Origin: Gracilimonas mengyeensis
GTDB lineage: Bacteria; Bacteroidota; Rhodothermia; Balneolales; Balneolaceae
DNA: 64,000 bases
NCBI RefSeq assembly: GCF_900182705.1
Contig: NZ_FXTP01000005.1
Location: forward strand, 186,001 to 250,000
Reading direction: 5' to 3'
Shown here: positions 28,462 to 36,929 of the stretch, in pieces
How the letters are laid out: each line of letters opens with the position of its first letter
Numbering within the stretch: the stretch's first letter is position 1
Program-made: the position numbers and the translations under genes
The notes under the pieces: model-generated
Seen by the model: the letters and a program-made list of their open reading frames with translations, nothing else
Databases searched by the model: none
What the model was told of the DNA's origin: nothing

Positions 28462-29919
28462 TTAAAGCTGCTCAATTTCTTGGATATAGGCGTGTATTGC
28501 GTCAGCAAAGTTAGATACATACCCCTGATTCAGATATTCATTTAGAAGAGGAATTAAGTTTGTTTTCATCTGAACTGCCGCATCCACATCTTCATGGGCA
28601 ATAAAATATGAATGTCCTGGCATTAGAGCGAATGATTCATTTGGAGCATATTCAATGAAAATGCCAAGTAGTTTTTGAAATGCCGGTTTGGTAATCTTAT
28701 TCCCATACCTTTCAACAATTTCATTATGCGGCCACATATCCACGAAGGCAAACCTTCGCCGAATCGCCACATCAAGAATCGATATGCTCCGATCGGCCGT
28801 ATTCATTGTGCCAAGGATATGAAGGTTTGAAGGAATCGACATTGACTTATTTATGGGTTCTCCAAAATCATAAGATAATTCAATGGACCGGTCTTCAAAT
28901 GGTTCTAAGCTATAAATGGCTTCACCTAAAACCTTAGATAGATCAGCGCGATTAATCTCATCGATTACCAAAAGAATATCTTCATCTGTTTCTTGAGCTT
29001 TCGCAACGGCATCAAGTAGATGTCCTCGTTTTACCTGGAACTGTAAACCCAATTCAGATTTTGTAGTGTTCGGAAATAAGCCGCCAATAAACGTTTCATA
29101 GGTTGTGTTTGGATGGAACTGAATTGCACTTCCTCTATTATCATAGTCTTCTTTTAGAAGTTCATTCGCCAGCTTTGTTTTACCTGTTCCTGGAGGGCCT
29201 TGCAGTATCACAAATTTCCGATCTTGTAATAATTTCTTTACATCATCTTTCTTTGTCGTTGGCATTAAATGACTGAAATATGAAGTTCGAATTTTTTTCG
29301 CATCATCTTCGAATGCCGACAAAGTTGAATGTCCTCTTTCTTGAAAATGGAAATCAAGAAAAACCTTCAAAGCATTTTCAAGTAGGTCCTCTTTGGCTGC
29401 ACAAAAACCATATATTACATCACCGTATCTATCAAAAACCTCTTTATATTCTGGATATTCTTTCCGAACATTATCGGGTACTGAAATGTCCGTTCTCACT
29501 GCTTCCCTTTTGGCCCAAGCAACTTGTTCATCACTTTTGTTTTCCGTGTTTAACCATTTACAAATAGCGTTAACTTTTCTTGAATGACCTGGCTTACCAA
29601 TAATATGCTCATCTGGACTCAAGCCCTGTGTACCAACCACCATCGCAATCATAGGAGGGGCTTCAGGTACTGGAAAAATCACAAAGCTCATTCCTCCATA
29701 TCCACCGCTATCTGGATTTGATTCATGAATAATTGCTGAAAAAGGAACACTTTTTGAACCTGAATTAAATTTCGGGGTACGAAAGCTTATTTCATCACTT
29801 GCCTTCTTTGCATATCTCCCGCCAGTAGATCCAAAAAGTTCTTCAAAACCTTGCTTTGATTTATCTGGCCAAAAGTTTGGATCGTATGGTTCTTTTAAAA
29901 GCTCAAGTAGTTTTTCCAT
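28462..29919 (-). CDS. mcrB: McrB-like AAA+ GTPase of a McrBC restriction system
   Basis: A 485-residue motor subunit. The AAA+ domain occupies about residues 215-470: Walker A GPPGTGKT at 241-248, Walker B ILLVIDEINRADL and the McrB-specific GTMNTADRSISILD, which in this family goes with GTP use. The N-terminal 200 residues (SVPFSAIIHESNPDSGGYGG; VVGTQGLSPDEHIIGKPGHS) are probably the target-recognition module; they are not the E. coli McrB DUF3578-like sequence as far as I can tell, so the DNA modification recognised is unknown. It precedes mcrC and starts next to a 300-base gap. Confidence 0.92.
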   Translation of the reverse strand: MEKLLELLKEPYDPNFWPDKSKQGFEELFGSTGGRYAKKASDEISFRTPKFNSGSKSVPFSAIIHESNPDSGGYGGMSFVIFPVPEAPPMIAMVVGTQGLSPDEHIIGKPGHSRKVNAICKWLNTENKSDEQVAWAKREAVRTDISVPDNVRKEYPEYKEVFDRYGDVIYGFCAAKEDLLENALKVFLDFHFQERGHSTLSAFEDDAKKIRTSYFSHLMPTTKKDDVKKLLQDRKFVILQGPPGTGKTKLANELLKEDYDNRGSAIQFHPNTTYETFIGGLFPNTTKSELGLQFQVKRGHLLDAVAKAQETDEDILLVIDEINRADLSKVLGEAIYSLEPFEDRSIELSYDFGEPINKSMSIPSNLHILGTMNTADRSISILDVAIRRRFAFVDMWPHNEIVERYGNKITKPAFQKLLGIFIEYAPNESFALMPGHSYFIAHEDVDAAVQMKTNLIPLLNEYLNQGYVSNFADAIHAYIQEIEQL

Positions 29920-30219
29920 ATATCACTATGAATTAATTTTATTTACAGAAAAATTGTCTTCAGGGATTATGGATAAAGATGCCATTAACTTCAAGTCTAT
30001 ATGTTTGGTTAACCTACTTTTCTCTAATTCTTATTTGATAGAAGTTTTCTACTACTTACCTTCCCCAAACATCAAGAAACTCTCCGGAGTTACCAACCGA
30101 CCAACTCGGGCACGGTGGTTCAAGCGATGTGGGATTCATCTCCAAATAAACGAGTTCCCCTCTTCCAGGATCTTGGTGTAACGACGAAATTGAAACGAAG
30201 AATACCAACGTTACACACT
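29920..30219. other. Divergent intergenic region
   Basis: About 300 bases between the divergent mcrB gene and the next hypothetical gene. It is AT-rich in the first half and must hold the mcrBC promoter. No protein-like frame or clear repeat is seen. Confidence 0.5.
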
Positions 30220-30660
30220 ATGATTTACCCAGACACTCCTGCCAACAACGCACTCACTTTATCCGGCCTCGACCTCAAGAAGGTCAACGACCTGATGGAC
30301 ACCAACGGGCTTTCCATGTATGCCATGTTCCGTGGACCGCGGGCCTATTTGCTTGAAATCAAAAACGGTTGTGCCACTTTGGAAATCATTTATCCCCGGC
30401 ATCTCCCCGATAGTGGAAGGGATGAAATTTACATCCTGAAAGTCCTGGCCTATTGTCTGGGTAAAAGCCTGGCGCGGATTAACCATCTGCTGTTGTTAGA
30501 GTACGAGGCAAAAGGCTCCGGTGCTTTTATTGATTTCCGTTTTTACACCAAGGAAGAATCCAGGCAGAAAGCGGATGATGCTTTGTCTTCTTCCGTTGAC
30601 AAGAAAAAAATCAGGGATCGTATTTTTGACCGGAATGAGCTGATTGATTTGTATAAGTAG
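30220..30660 (+). CDS. Conserved-looking hypothetical protein
   Basis: I place the start at 30220 (MIYPDTPANNALTLSGLDLK), 146 residues; a longer frame from 30115 adds 35 residues of unlikely composition. The protein looks real: mixed beta-alpha character (LSMYAMFRGPRAYLLEIKNG; ATLEIIYPRHLPDSGRDEIY; RINHLLLLEYEAKGSGAFID) and a charged helical C-terminus. It has no signal peptide or transmembrane segment. I do not recognise a family. It sits between McrBC and the repeat array, so it could be part of the defence island or an unrelated gene. Confidence 0.6.
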   Translation: MIYPDTPANNALTLSGLDLKKVNDLMDTNGLSMYAMFRGPRAYLLEIKNGCATLEIIYPRHLPDSGRDEIYILKVLAYCLGKSLARINHLLLLEYEAKGSGAFIDFRFYTKEESRQKADDALSSSVDKKKIRDRIFDRNELIDLYK

Positions 30661-30689
30661 GTGTGGTCAGTGCCAGGTCGTTGTACATC

Positions 30690-32340
30690 ACAATTGGTAT
30701 TAGGGAGATTGCTTCGTCGGGTTGCTTCCCAGCCCTACTTTATGCTAATGGGCTCCTCGCAATGACGTTACTTTTTATGAGTTTAGGTGGGCTTTGACTT
30801 TCCAACCAACGTTCGGTCATCGCGAGGAGATGCTTTTGCCTACACTCGACATCACTGCCCAACGACGTGGCGATCTGTTAATAGTAGCAACTCACTATCC
30901 AAAAATTCTTTGTTGCGCATCCCAAGCCGTATTAGGGAGATTGCCGCGTCGGTGATTATCCCAAACCTGCATTCTACATCGTGGCTCCTCGCAATGACTT
31001 GGGTTTTTAAGAGTTTGGGTGGGTTTTCGTTTTCCAACCAACGCTCGGTCATCGCGAGGAGATTCTTTTACCTACACTCGATATCGTTGCTTAACGACGC
31101 GGCGATCTGTTGAATCATAGCTATACACTAGCCATTGGTTCGTTGTTTTACATCCATAGTTGTAATAAAGAGATTGCCACGTCGGGGATCATCCCAAACC
31201 TGCATTCTGCATCGTGGCTCCTCGCAATGACTGAGCTTTTTTCGTATGTATGGTCTGTATTCGCTCCCAATCATAATGCCGTGTACCTAATATGCTTTTT
31301 CATTATAATTCAACATGGGGAACAAAGACTTATACGTTTATCTACTTACCAACAAAAATCACACTGTTATCTACTGCGGTGTAAGCAGCGACCTTTTAAA
31401 CCGAGTCTGGAAGCACAAAAACAAGGTTTACGACGGGTTTACCAAGAAGTATAATGTGGACAAACTCGTTTACTATGAAGGTCCCGAGGACCCCATTTAT
31501 GCTATAGAAAGAGAAAAACAGATCAAAGCAGGTTCCAGGCAAAAAAAGATCGACTTGATAATCTCAATGAACCCTGAATGGCGTGATTTATATGAGGATT
31601 TGATCCCTGAAGGTTTTAAAGAATTTGATGAGGAGAATGATAACTCTGATAGCTGATTTGTTTAAGTAGATATGGCGCACCCATCACCCGGTCATCGCGA
31701 GAAGGCTGCCCCGTTTATACTTGGCTTTCGATGTTTATCGACGCGGCGATCTGTCGAATCTTAGCAACTCACTAGCCACAGGTCATTTGTTGCACAACCA
31801 AATGGTATTAGGGAGATTGCCGCGTCGGTGATCATCCCCAACCTACATTCTGCATCGTAGGCTCCTCGCAATGACTTGGATTTTTAAGAGTTTGGGTGGG
31901 TTTTCGTTTTCCAACCAACGCCCGGTCATCGCGAGGAGATTCTTTTACCTACACTCAATATCGTTGCTTAACGACGTGGCGATCTGTCGAATCGTAGCAA
32001 CTCACTAGCCACAGGTCATTTTTTACACAACCAAATGGTATTAAGGAGATTGCCACGTCGGTGATCATCCTAAGCCTGCATTCTGCATCGTAGGCTCCTC
32101 GCAATGACTTGGATTTTTAAGAGTTTGGGGGGGGTCGTTTTCTAACCAACGCCAGGTCATCACGAGGAGATTCTTTTACCTACACTCGATATCGTTGCTT
32201 AACGACGTGGTGATCTGTTGAATCATAGCTATACACTAGCCATTGGTTCGTTGTTTTACATCCAAAGTTGTAATAAAGAGATTGCCGCGTCGGTGAGTAT
32301 CCCAAACCTGCATTCCGCATGGGGGGTTCCTCGCAATGAC
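30690..32340. repeat. Tandem array of a ~232-bp nested-palindrome repeat
   Basis: Unit starts (GGTCATCGCGAG or close) are at 30815, 31047, 31690, 31924 and 32155, and a partial unit precedes them (30690-30814); spacing is 231-234 bases where units are adjacent. Each unit has outer arms GTCATCGCGAGGAG and CTCCTCGCAATGAC (one mismatch) and inner arms CGACGTGGCGATCT and AGATTGCCGCGTCG (wobble pairs), so one unit can fold as a long two-step hairpin. A linker GAGTTTGGGTGGGTTTTCGT joins the units. The GIY-YIG gene at 31315-31656 sits between units 2 and 3. Confidence 0.9.
31315..31656 (+). CDS. Single-domain GIY-YIG nuclease
   Basis: A 113-residue protein covering one GIY-YIG domain: the first motif appears as YVYLLTN, the second as IYCGVSSDL, then the catalytic-type arginine in LLNRVWKHK and the conserved glutamate in YAIEREKQIKAGSRQKK. 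These belong to the small URI/YhbQ-like group whose cell role is poorly known. The C-terminus is acidic (EFDEENDNSDS). The gene lies inside a tandem array of ~232-bp palindromic repeats, with copies directly on both sides, which suggests it could be linked to their spread or was inserted there. Confidence 0.88.
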   Translation: MGNKDLYVYLLTNKNHTVIYCGVSSDLLNRVWKHKNKVYDGFTKKYNVDKLVYYEGPEDPIYAIEREKQIKAGSRQKKIDLIISMNPEWRDLYEDLIPEGFKEFDEENDNSDS

Positions 32341-32379
32341 GTTGTTTTAAGGGATGCGAAGTGGCTTTTAAACTTACCC

Positions 32380-34113
32380 TTACACCACCAACCACTTCGT
32401 CTCATAAGGAGCAAAAGTAAGATTACCTTCTTCAGGCTCTCCATCCTTAGTCAGCAGGTTTTGGTGGGTGCTATCGGAAGCCAGGGGTAAGGCAGACTCG
32501 GTGAGGTCAACGAGTGTTTTCTCGGCCGTCACATTGGTGATGGACAGCACTTTCTGGCTGCCGTCGGGGGCGGTGCGCTGCACGGCAAAAAGACCGGTAC
32601 CGGCATCAAAAACTTCCTGGGCGCCCTCGGGATGAAAAGCCGGGTTCTTTTTGCGGATATCCAGCATATTCTTGTACGCGGTGAACACGCGCCGGGTATC
32701 GCTGTCTTCACTCTCCATACGCTCGGTGAGCTCCATCAGCTCCCAGCTTTTACGGTTGATGGCACGGTTGTGGCCTTTTTCTTTCACGCCTTCCAGATCG
32801 TTTGGCGTAGCCGTGAGCGAGTGGATATAAATGCCAGGCACGCCCTGCAGGCTCAGCATGATGGCCTGCGAACTCAGGAACCGCTGCACCTGGTGACTTT
32901 CATCGGCATCGGGCGCATCCTTCATGGCATCAAAATAGCTCACATTCAGTTCGTACGGACTTTCACTCCCATCCGCATTGGCTTTCATGGACACCATCCC
33001 GCCACGATCTCTGACGGCCTGTACCAGCGCATCAAACTTATCCTGTGGCACCAGTCCCTCGATAGGCCGCACGCCTACTCCGTCATGCGAAGCCGTGAAG
33101 TTGAAATAGGTACAGCCTTCCGGCGGACTTTCCAGGTTTTGGGCCCAGTTGGTGAGGTAGGAGGCATCCCCAAAAAGCAGCGTGTACAACAGCAAGGGCG
33201 GCAGGCTAAACTGGTACACCATGTGAGCCTCGTCGCCATTGCCAAAGTAGCTCACATTTTCTTTATGCGGCACGTTGGTTTCGGTGATGAGCGTAACGTG
33301 CGGCGCCACCGTATTCAACAGGCTGCGGATCAGGCGCACTACCTCGTGTGTTTCGGGCAGGTGAATGCAGTTCGTGCCCTTCTTCTTCCAGAGATAAGCG
33401 ATGGCATCCAGGCGGATCACGCTCACCCCTTGCGAAATATAAAACAGGATGATGTCCAAGTACTCAAATAACACATCCGGATTGGAAAAATCGACGTCAA
33501 TCTGATCCGCACTGAAGGTGGTCCAAACGTGCCGGGTTTCTTCGCCTTTCTTAATCTCGGTGAGCAGGGGCGAGCTCCTGGGCCGGGTCACTTTAGACAG
33601 GTTTTCATCCGGATCCATCTCGATAAAGTATTCACTGGCCGGGGCTACATCCTGTTGATAATCTTTAAACCAGCTGCTTTTGCGCGACACATGGTTGATC
33701 ACCAAATCCGCCATAATGCGGTAATGCCGCCCCAGCTGTTTGATGTGGTACCATCCCCCCAGATCTTCCCGAACCTGCCGGTAGTTGATCACCGAAAAGC
33801 CGTCATCGGAGGAATAGGGGAAGAAAGGCAGAATGTGCAGCCCGCTCACGGAATCACCTACATATTCATCCATAAAATTCTGCAGGGTATGCAGCGGGTA
33901 TTCGCCCTGTTTTTTGATGGTATCTCCATAGGAAATCACAATGGCGTCCTTTTCTGACCATCTTCCGTTATCGCCATCCGGTACTAAGCCCAAGCCATAG
34001 CGTTCCACCAGCATTTCCAGTCGCTTGGCACTTTTTTTGGCCTTATCACCATATAAAAATTCAAGCCTTGGTTTATTTTCCTGAACAAATATTGCAATCT
34101 CTTGTTTATCCAT
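32380..34113 (-). CDS. GH13 sucrose-phosphorylase-like enzyme (GH13_18 type)
   Basis: A 577-residue alpha-amylase superfamily enzyme. The catalytic residues are in place: nucleophile D236 (SVIRLDAIAYLW), acid/base E278 (LITETNVPHKE) and transition-state D344 (TASHDGVGVRP). The LHILPFFPYSSDDGFSV and NFTASHDGVGVRPIEG wording is that of sucrose phosphorylases and the related glucosylglycerate and glucosylglycerol phosphorylases. It follows a GT4 gene by 8 bases, so the pair probably makes and breaks down one glucoside. The true acceptor (fructose, glycerate or glycerol) cannot be decided from sequence by eye. No signal peptide, so cytoplasmic. Confidence 0.88.
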   Translation of the reverse strand: MDKQEIAIFVQENKPRLEFLYGDKAKKSAKRLEMLVERYGLGLVPDGDNGRWSEKDAIVISYGDTIKKQGEYPLHTLQNFMDEYVGDSVSGLHILPFFPYSSDDGFSVINYRQVREDLGGWYHIKQLGRHYRIMADLVINHVSRKSSWFKDYQQDVAPASEYFIEMDPDENLSKVTRPRSSPLLTEIKKGEETRHVWTTFSADQIDVDFSNPDVLFEYLDIILFYISQGVSVIRLDAIAYLWKKKGTNCIHLPETHEVVRLIRSLLNTVAPHVTLITETNVPHKENVSYFGNGDEAHMVYQFSLPPLLLYTLLFGDASYLTNWAQNLESPPEGCTYFNFTASHDGVGVRPIEGLVPQDKFDALVQAVRDRGGMVSMKANADGSESPYELNVSYFDAMKDAPDADESHQVQRFLSSQAIMLSLQGVPGIYIHSLTATPNDLEGVKEKGHNRAINRKSWELMELTERMESEDSDTRRVFTAYKNMLDIRKKNPAFHPEGAQEVFDAGTGLFAVQRTAPDGSQKVLSITNVTAEKTLVDLTESALPLASDSTHQNLLTKDGEPEEGNLTFAPYETKWLVV

Positions 34114-34121
34114 GGTCCCTG

Positions 34122-35381
34122 TTAGCGTCTGGTTAAAGATCGTAGTAAATGATTGAGTTTATCTCTGAGCACTTCATAGCTGTAATACTTTTGCCCCAGC
34201 CTGAAGTTATGCTCGGTCATCTCTCTTTGTTTATCTTCGTCTTGCAATAATAATTGCACCTGCTCTACCGTCTTCGGCGTCACAAATCCGTCAATGGTGA
34301 TGGTCTTAAAACCTTTGGGTTCAATATCCCGCATAAAAATATCGTAGCGGTTTACCAGCAGCGGCTTTTTAAGGTAGATGGCTTCCAAAAAGGCGTTCCC
34401 AAAACCCTCATATAAACTGGGATAGGTCACCAGGTCGGCGCAGGTGTATACATCCCACAGCGAATAAATTTTCTCGCCTTCAGGCGTGCGCTGCCGCGTT
34501 TCGCCCACTTTTGTACTTACAAAGCGCAGATCTACGCCTTCACGTTCGGCCGTCTCGCGGAGCATGTTCTCGTAAGAAAATCCCTCATCCCCGGAGTCAT
34601 GCGTGATCACTAATTTTATTTTAGGATTCTGCAACATGCTTACCAACCGGATGGCATGCTCAATCCCTTTTCTTGGCACTACGCGTGTGGGTTGTAAAAA
34701 GATGATGTCGTCCGGCTCAAAACCCAGCTCCTCTTTCATGGAAGCGGTGTAACCATCCGAGCCCGGCGGTTCAGCGTTGAAGTCAATGACATTCGGCACC
34801 AGGGTGGATTGAGCTCCTTTTCTCCAGGCCAAATCATCGGAGGCATTTTTGTTGATTACCACGTGCTCCAGCTCGGGATCGCGCGGCGGAAAAGCCATCT
34901 CCAGGTAATCACTCACCGAATTCACCATAAAACGGGACCGCTCCCAGTAAAAGTCATGATGATGAGCGATAGCCGGAATGTTGGTTTCCATCAAAAATTC
35001 TGAAATCGCCACCCCAAGTGGCAGGTTCATAGGGATGGTCACCGCATTTTCAATCACCACCACCGACAGATCGTACAGTTGCACAAACTCGTGCAAAGTT
35101 TCTTTAAGATACTGAGACATGCTCCGTATGCGGTTACTCACCAGTTGTGAACGTCGGGTATGTCCCCAAATCTGTTCGTTCAGCCACTGGCTTTCGGCGT
35201 GTTCAAAATGTGCCTCTGGCACACAGAAGCTTTTTTCTTTCGGACGATTGATCCGTCCGGCATACCAATAAACCTCATGCCCTTCGTCTTCCAGTACCTC
35301 GGCCCATTTGGCCGCTTCCAGGGATACCCCATCAGTACCGGAGAATCGTGTGGAAATAAATCCAATTCTCTCCTTATCCAT
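34122..35381 (-). CDS. GT4-family glycosyltransferase
   Basis: A 419-residue GT-B fold glycosyltransferase. The N-terminal domain starts GFISTRFSGTDGVSLEAAKW, and the C-terminal nucleotide-sugar-binding domain has FLQPTRVVPRKGIEHAIRLV and the EX7E motif in YEGFGNAFLE. No signal peptide. The unusual N-terminal wording with an AHHHDFYWERSRF block recalls retaining glycosyltransferases that act on small polar acceptors. It is the first gene of a two-gene operon with the GH13 phosphorylase-like enzyme, suggesting formation of a compatible solute or storage glucoside. That role is an inference. Confidence 0.88.
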   Translation of the reverse strand: MDKERIGFISTRFSGTDGVSLEAAKWAEVLEDEGHEVYWYAGRINRPKEKSFCVPEAHFEHAESQWLNEQIWGHTRRSQLVSNRIRSMSQYLKETLHEFVQLYDLSVVVIENAVTIPMNLPLGVAISEFLMETNIPAIAHHHDFYWERSRFMVNSVSDYLEMAFPPRDPELEHVVINKNASDDLAWRKGAQSTLVPNVIDFNAEPPGSDGYTASMKEELGFEPDDIIFLQPTRVVPRKGIEHAIRLVSMLQNPKIKLVITHDSGDEGFSYENMLRETAEREGVDLRFVSTKVGETRQRTPEGEKIYSLWDVYTCADLVTYPSLYEGFGNAFLEAIYLKKPLLVNRYDIFMRDIEPKGFKTITIDGFVTPKTVEQVQLLLQDEDKQREMTEHNFRLGQKYYSYEVLRDKLNHLLRSLTRR

Positions 35382-35647
35382 GTAGATGCCTTAATTGTAT
35401 AGTCCTGATTATTGTGAAATAGTTAGCTTATAATTAGCTACTTACCAACCCACTGTAATAGTTTTTAAGTACCGTCTAAGAGTGAGTAATCTTTTCCATA
35501 AAGTCAAATACCTTATCGCTTTACGCTATGCCAACAAATTTTAGGGTGATGGCATTCTTTGCTTTGGCCTGTATTGTGCCCTGTTTTAACCGGGCGTAGT
35601 TGATGTACAAGCATTCAGATGAACAATGTTAGTTCAATATAAAACCT

Positions 35648-35740
35648 GTCATTGCGAAGGCTGTCGTGACCGAAGGGAGCACAGCCTGTGGCAATCTCCC
35701 GGATAATGCCTCTGAGCGTTTTAGGGAGATCGCTTTGCTA
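35648..35740. repeat. Single repeat related to the 232-bp array
   Basis: GTCATTGCGAAGGCTGTCGT (35648), a GCAATCTCCC arm and then TTAGGGAGATCGC resemble the arms of the repeat array at 30.7-32.3 kb, but the centre differs. It lies in the 890-base gap between the GT4 gene and yceI, which has no gene. Confidence 0.6.
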
Positions 35741-35904
35741 CCAATTTCTCAAGACGATAACCATACTTTTTTTACTCATTCTTACCTATTTCCTTCGAAC
35801 TCACGTTACATGTCAAGCCATCCTTCTTTTTCTATCCAACAGCATGTCATCTTGAGGGTACTCCCGAAAGATCTTTCATTTTGCAGCGTATTTATAGGCT
35901 AAAG

Positions 35905-36050
35905 GGTATGATTTGACCTCACCTCGGTCCTCTCCTTCAAAAGGAGAGGAAGTGTTCGAGGCTTGTTATAGCCGCTGTGCTAATACGTAATTCATACTTG
36001 GTATAGGCGTCCTCCTCCTTGAGGAGGAGATAGAGGAGGTAAAAAGCAGC
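35905..36050. repeat. GAGGTGAGGTC/CTCCTCCT repeat, inverted copy upstream of yceI
   Basis: Read on the minus strand this is CTCCTCCTCAAGGAGGAGGA ... CTCCTTTTGAAGGAGAGGAC, then CGAGGTGAGGTCAAATCATA, the same element as at 36930-38340 but in the opposite orientation, on the other side of yceI. Two internal short hairpins (CTCCTCCTTGAGGAGGAG and CTCCTTCAAAAGGAGAG-like) are visible. Confidence 0.8.
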
Positions 36051-36274
36051 AAAAGGAAGTTCATTCGAATCTTGAACAAATATTTTCCGGCATCGCCCTT
36101 CAAAACAACGGTTCGAAACTTGCATACGCTGCCATCCATCTTTCATTTACCCCACAATCTTAAACTAGTTCAATAAATCACCCCAAACGGAACTCCCCAT
36201 TGAATTGCTCAGTTAACCCACCGTATATTTAGTTCAACATTAAACTATTTAACACTAATCAAAATACAAGTATT

Positions 36275-36814
36275 ATGGCTACCTGGAATATTGACCCAAC
36301 CCATTCTGAAATACAATTCAAAGTAAAGCACCTGGTAATCTCTACCGTAACCGGCTATTTCCGTTCTTTTAATGGAACCGTTGAAACCGAAGGCGACTCG
36401 TTTGAAGATGCAAACATCACTTTTGAAGCTGAGATTGACAGCGTAGATACCAACAACAGCGACCGCGACACACACTTGAAGTCCGACGATTTCTTCAACG
36501 CAAGTGAATTCCCAACCATGAAGTTCGAATCCACTTCTTTCAAAAATACCGGCGGCGACCAGTACGAGCTAAAAGGCAACATGACCATCCGCGATATCAC
36601 CAAAGAAATCACCCTGGATGTAACCCACGGCGGAACCGTTGATGATCCCTACGGACAAACCAAAGCTGGTTTTGAAATCAATGGCACTATCAACCGCAAG
36701 GAATTCAACCTGAAATGGAATGCCGTAACGGAAGCCGGCAACGTGGTTGTAGGCGACGATGTGAAACTGCACATGAATGTACAAGTTGTAGAAAGCGTTC
36801 CCCAGGAAGCATAA
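36275..36814 (+). CDS. yceI: YceI-family lipid-binding protein
   Basis: A 179-residue YceI-like protein: start WNIDPTHSEIQFKVKHL, then GYFRSFNGTVE, DSFEDANITFEAEIDSVDT, RDTHLKSDDFFNASEFPTM and the DITKEITLDV segment. The family folds as a lipocalin-like barrel that binds a polyisoprenoid. Unlike E. coli YceI, no signal peptide is visible, so the protein may be cytoplasmic, as in other Bacteroidota members. It is monocistronic, followed by a terminator, and bracketed by inverted repeat copies. Confidence 0.95.
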   Translation: MATWNIDPTHSEIQFKVKHLVISTVTGYFRSFNGTVETEGDSFEDANITFEAEIDSVDTNNSDRDTHLKSDDFFNASEFPTMKFESTSFKNTGGDQYELKGNMTIRDITKEITLDVTHGGTVDDPYGQTKAGFEINGTINRKEFNLKWNAVTEAGNVVVGDDVKLHMNVQVVESVPQEA

Positions 36815-36840
36815 GGAACACTATTCTTCATATATCTCCT

Positions 36841-36870
36841 AAAGGCGGCCTTTGTAAGGTCGCCTTTTTT
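36841..36870 (+). terminator. Terminator after yceI
   Basis: AAGGCGGCC and GGTCGCCTT (one G-T pair) form a hairpin with a short loop, followed by a T run and further T-rich sequence. It begins 27 bases after the yceI stop. Confidence 0.88.
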
Positions 36871-36929
36871 GTTTTTGGGGATTTTTTATCCGCAATACTT
36901 GACCGCTTTTGACAACTACCCCTTCGCCG

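Noticed and set aside
31110-31454. Open frame upstream of and overlapping the GIY-YIG gene
   Set aside because: It is a shadow frame through the repeat unit; the GIY-YIG frame has clear domain motifs.
30690-32340. Repetitive region considered as a CRISPR array
   Set aside because: Units are about 232 bases with internal palindromes and no short direct repeats separated by unique 30-40 bp spacers; no cas genes are nearby.
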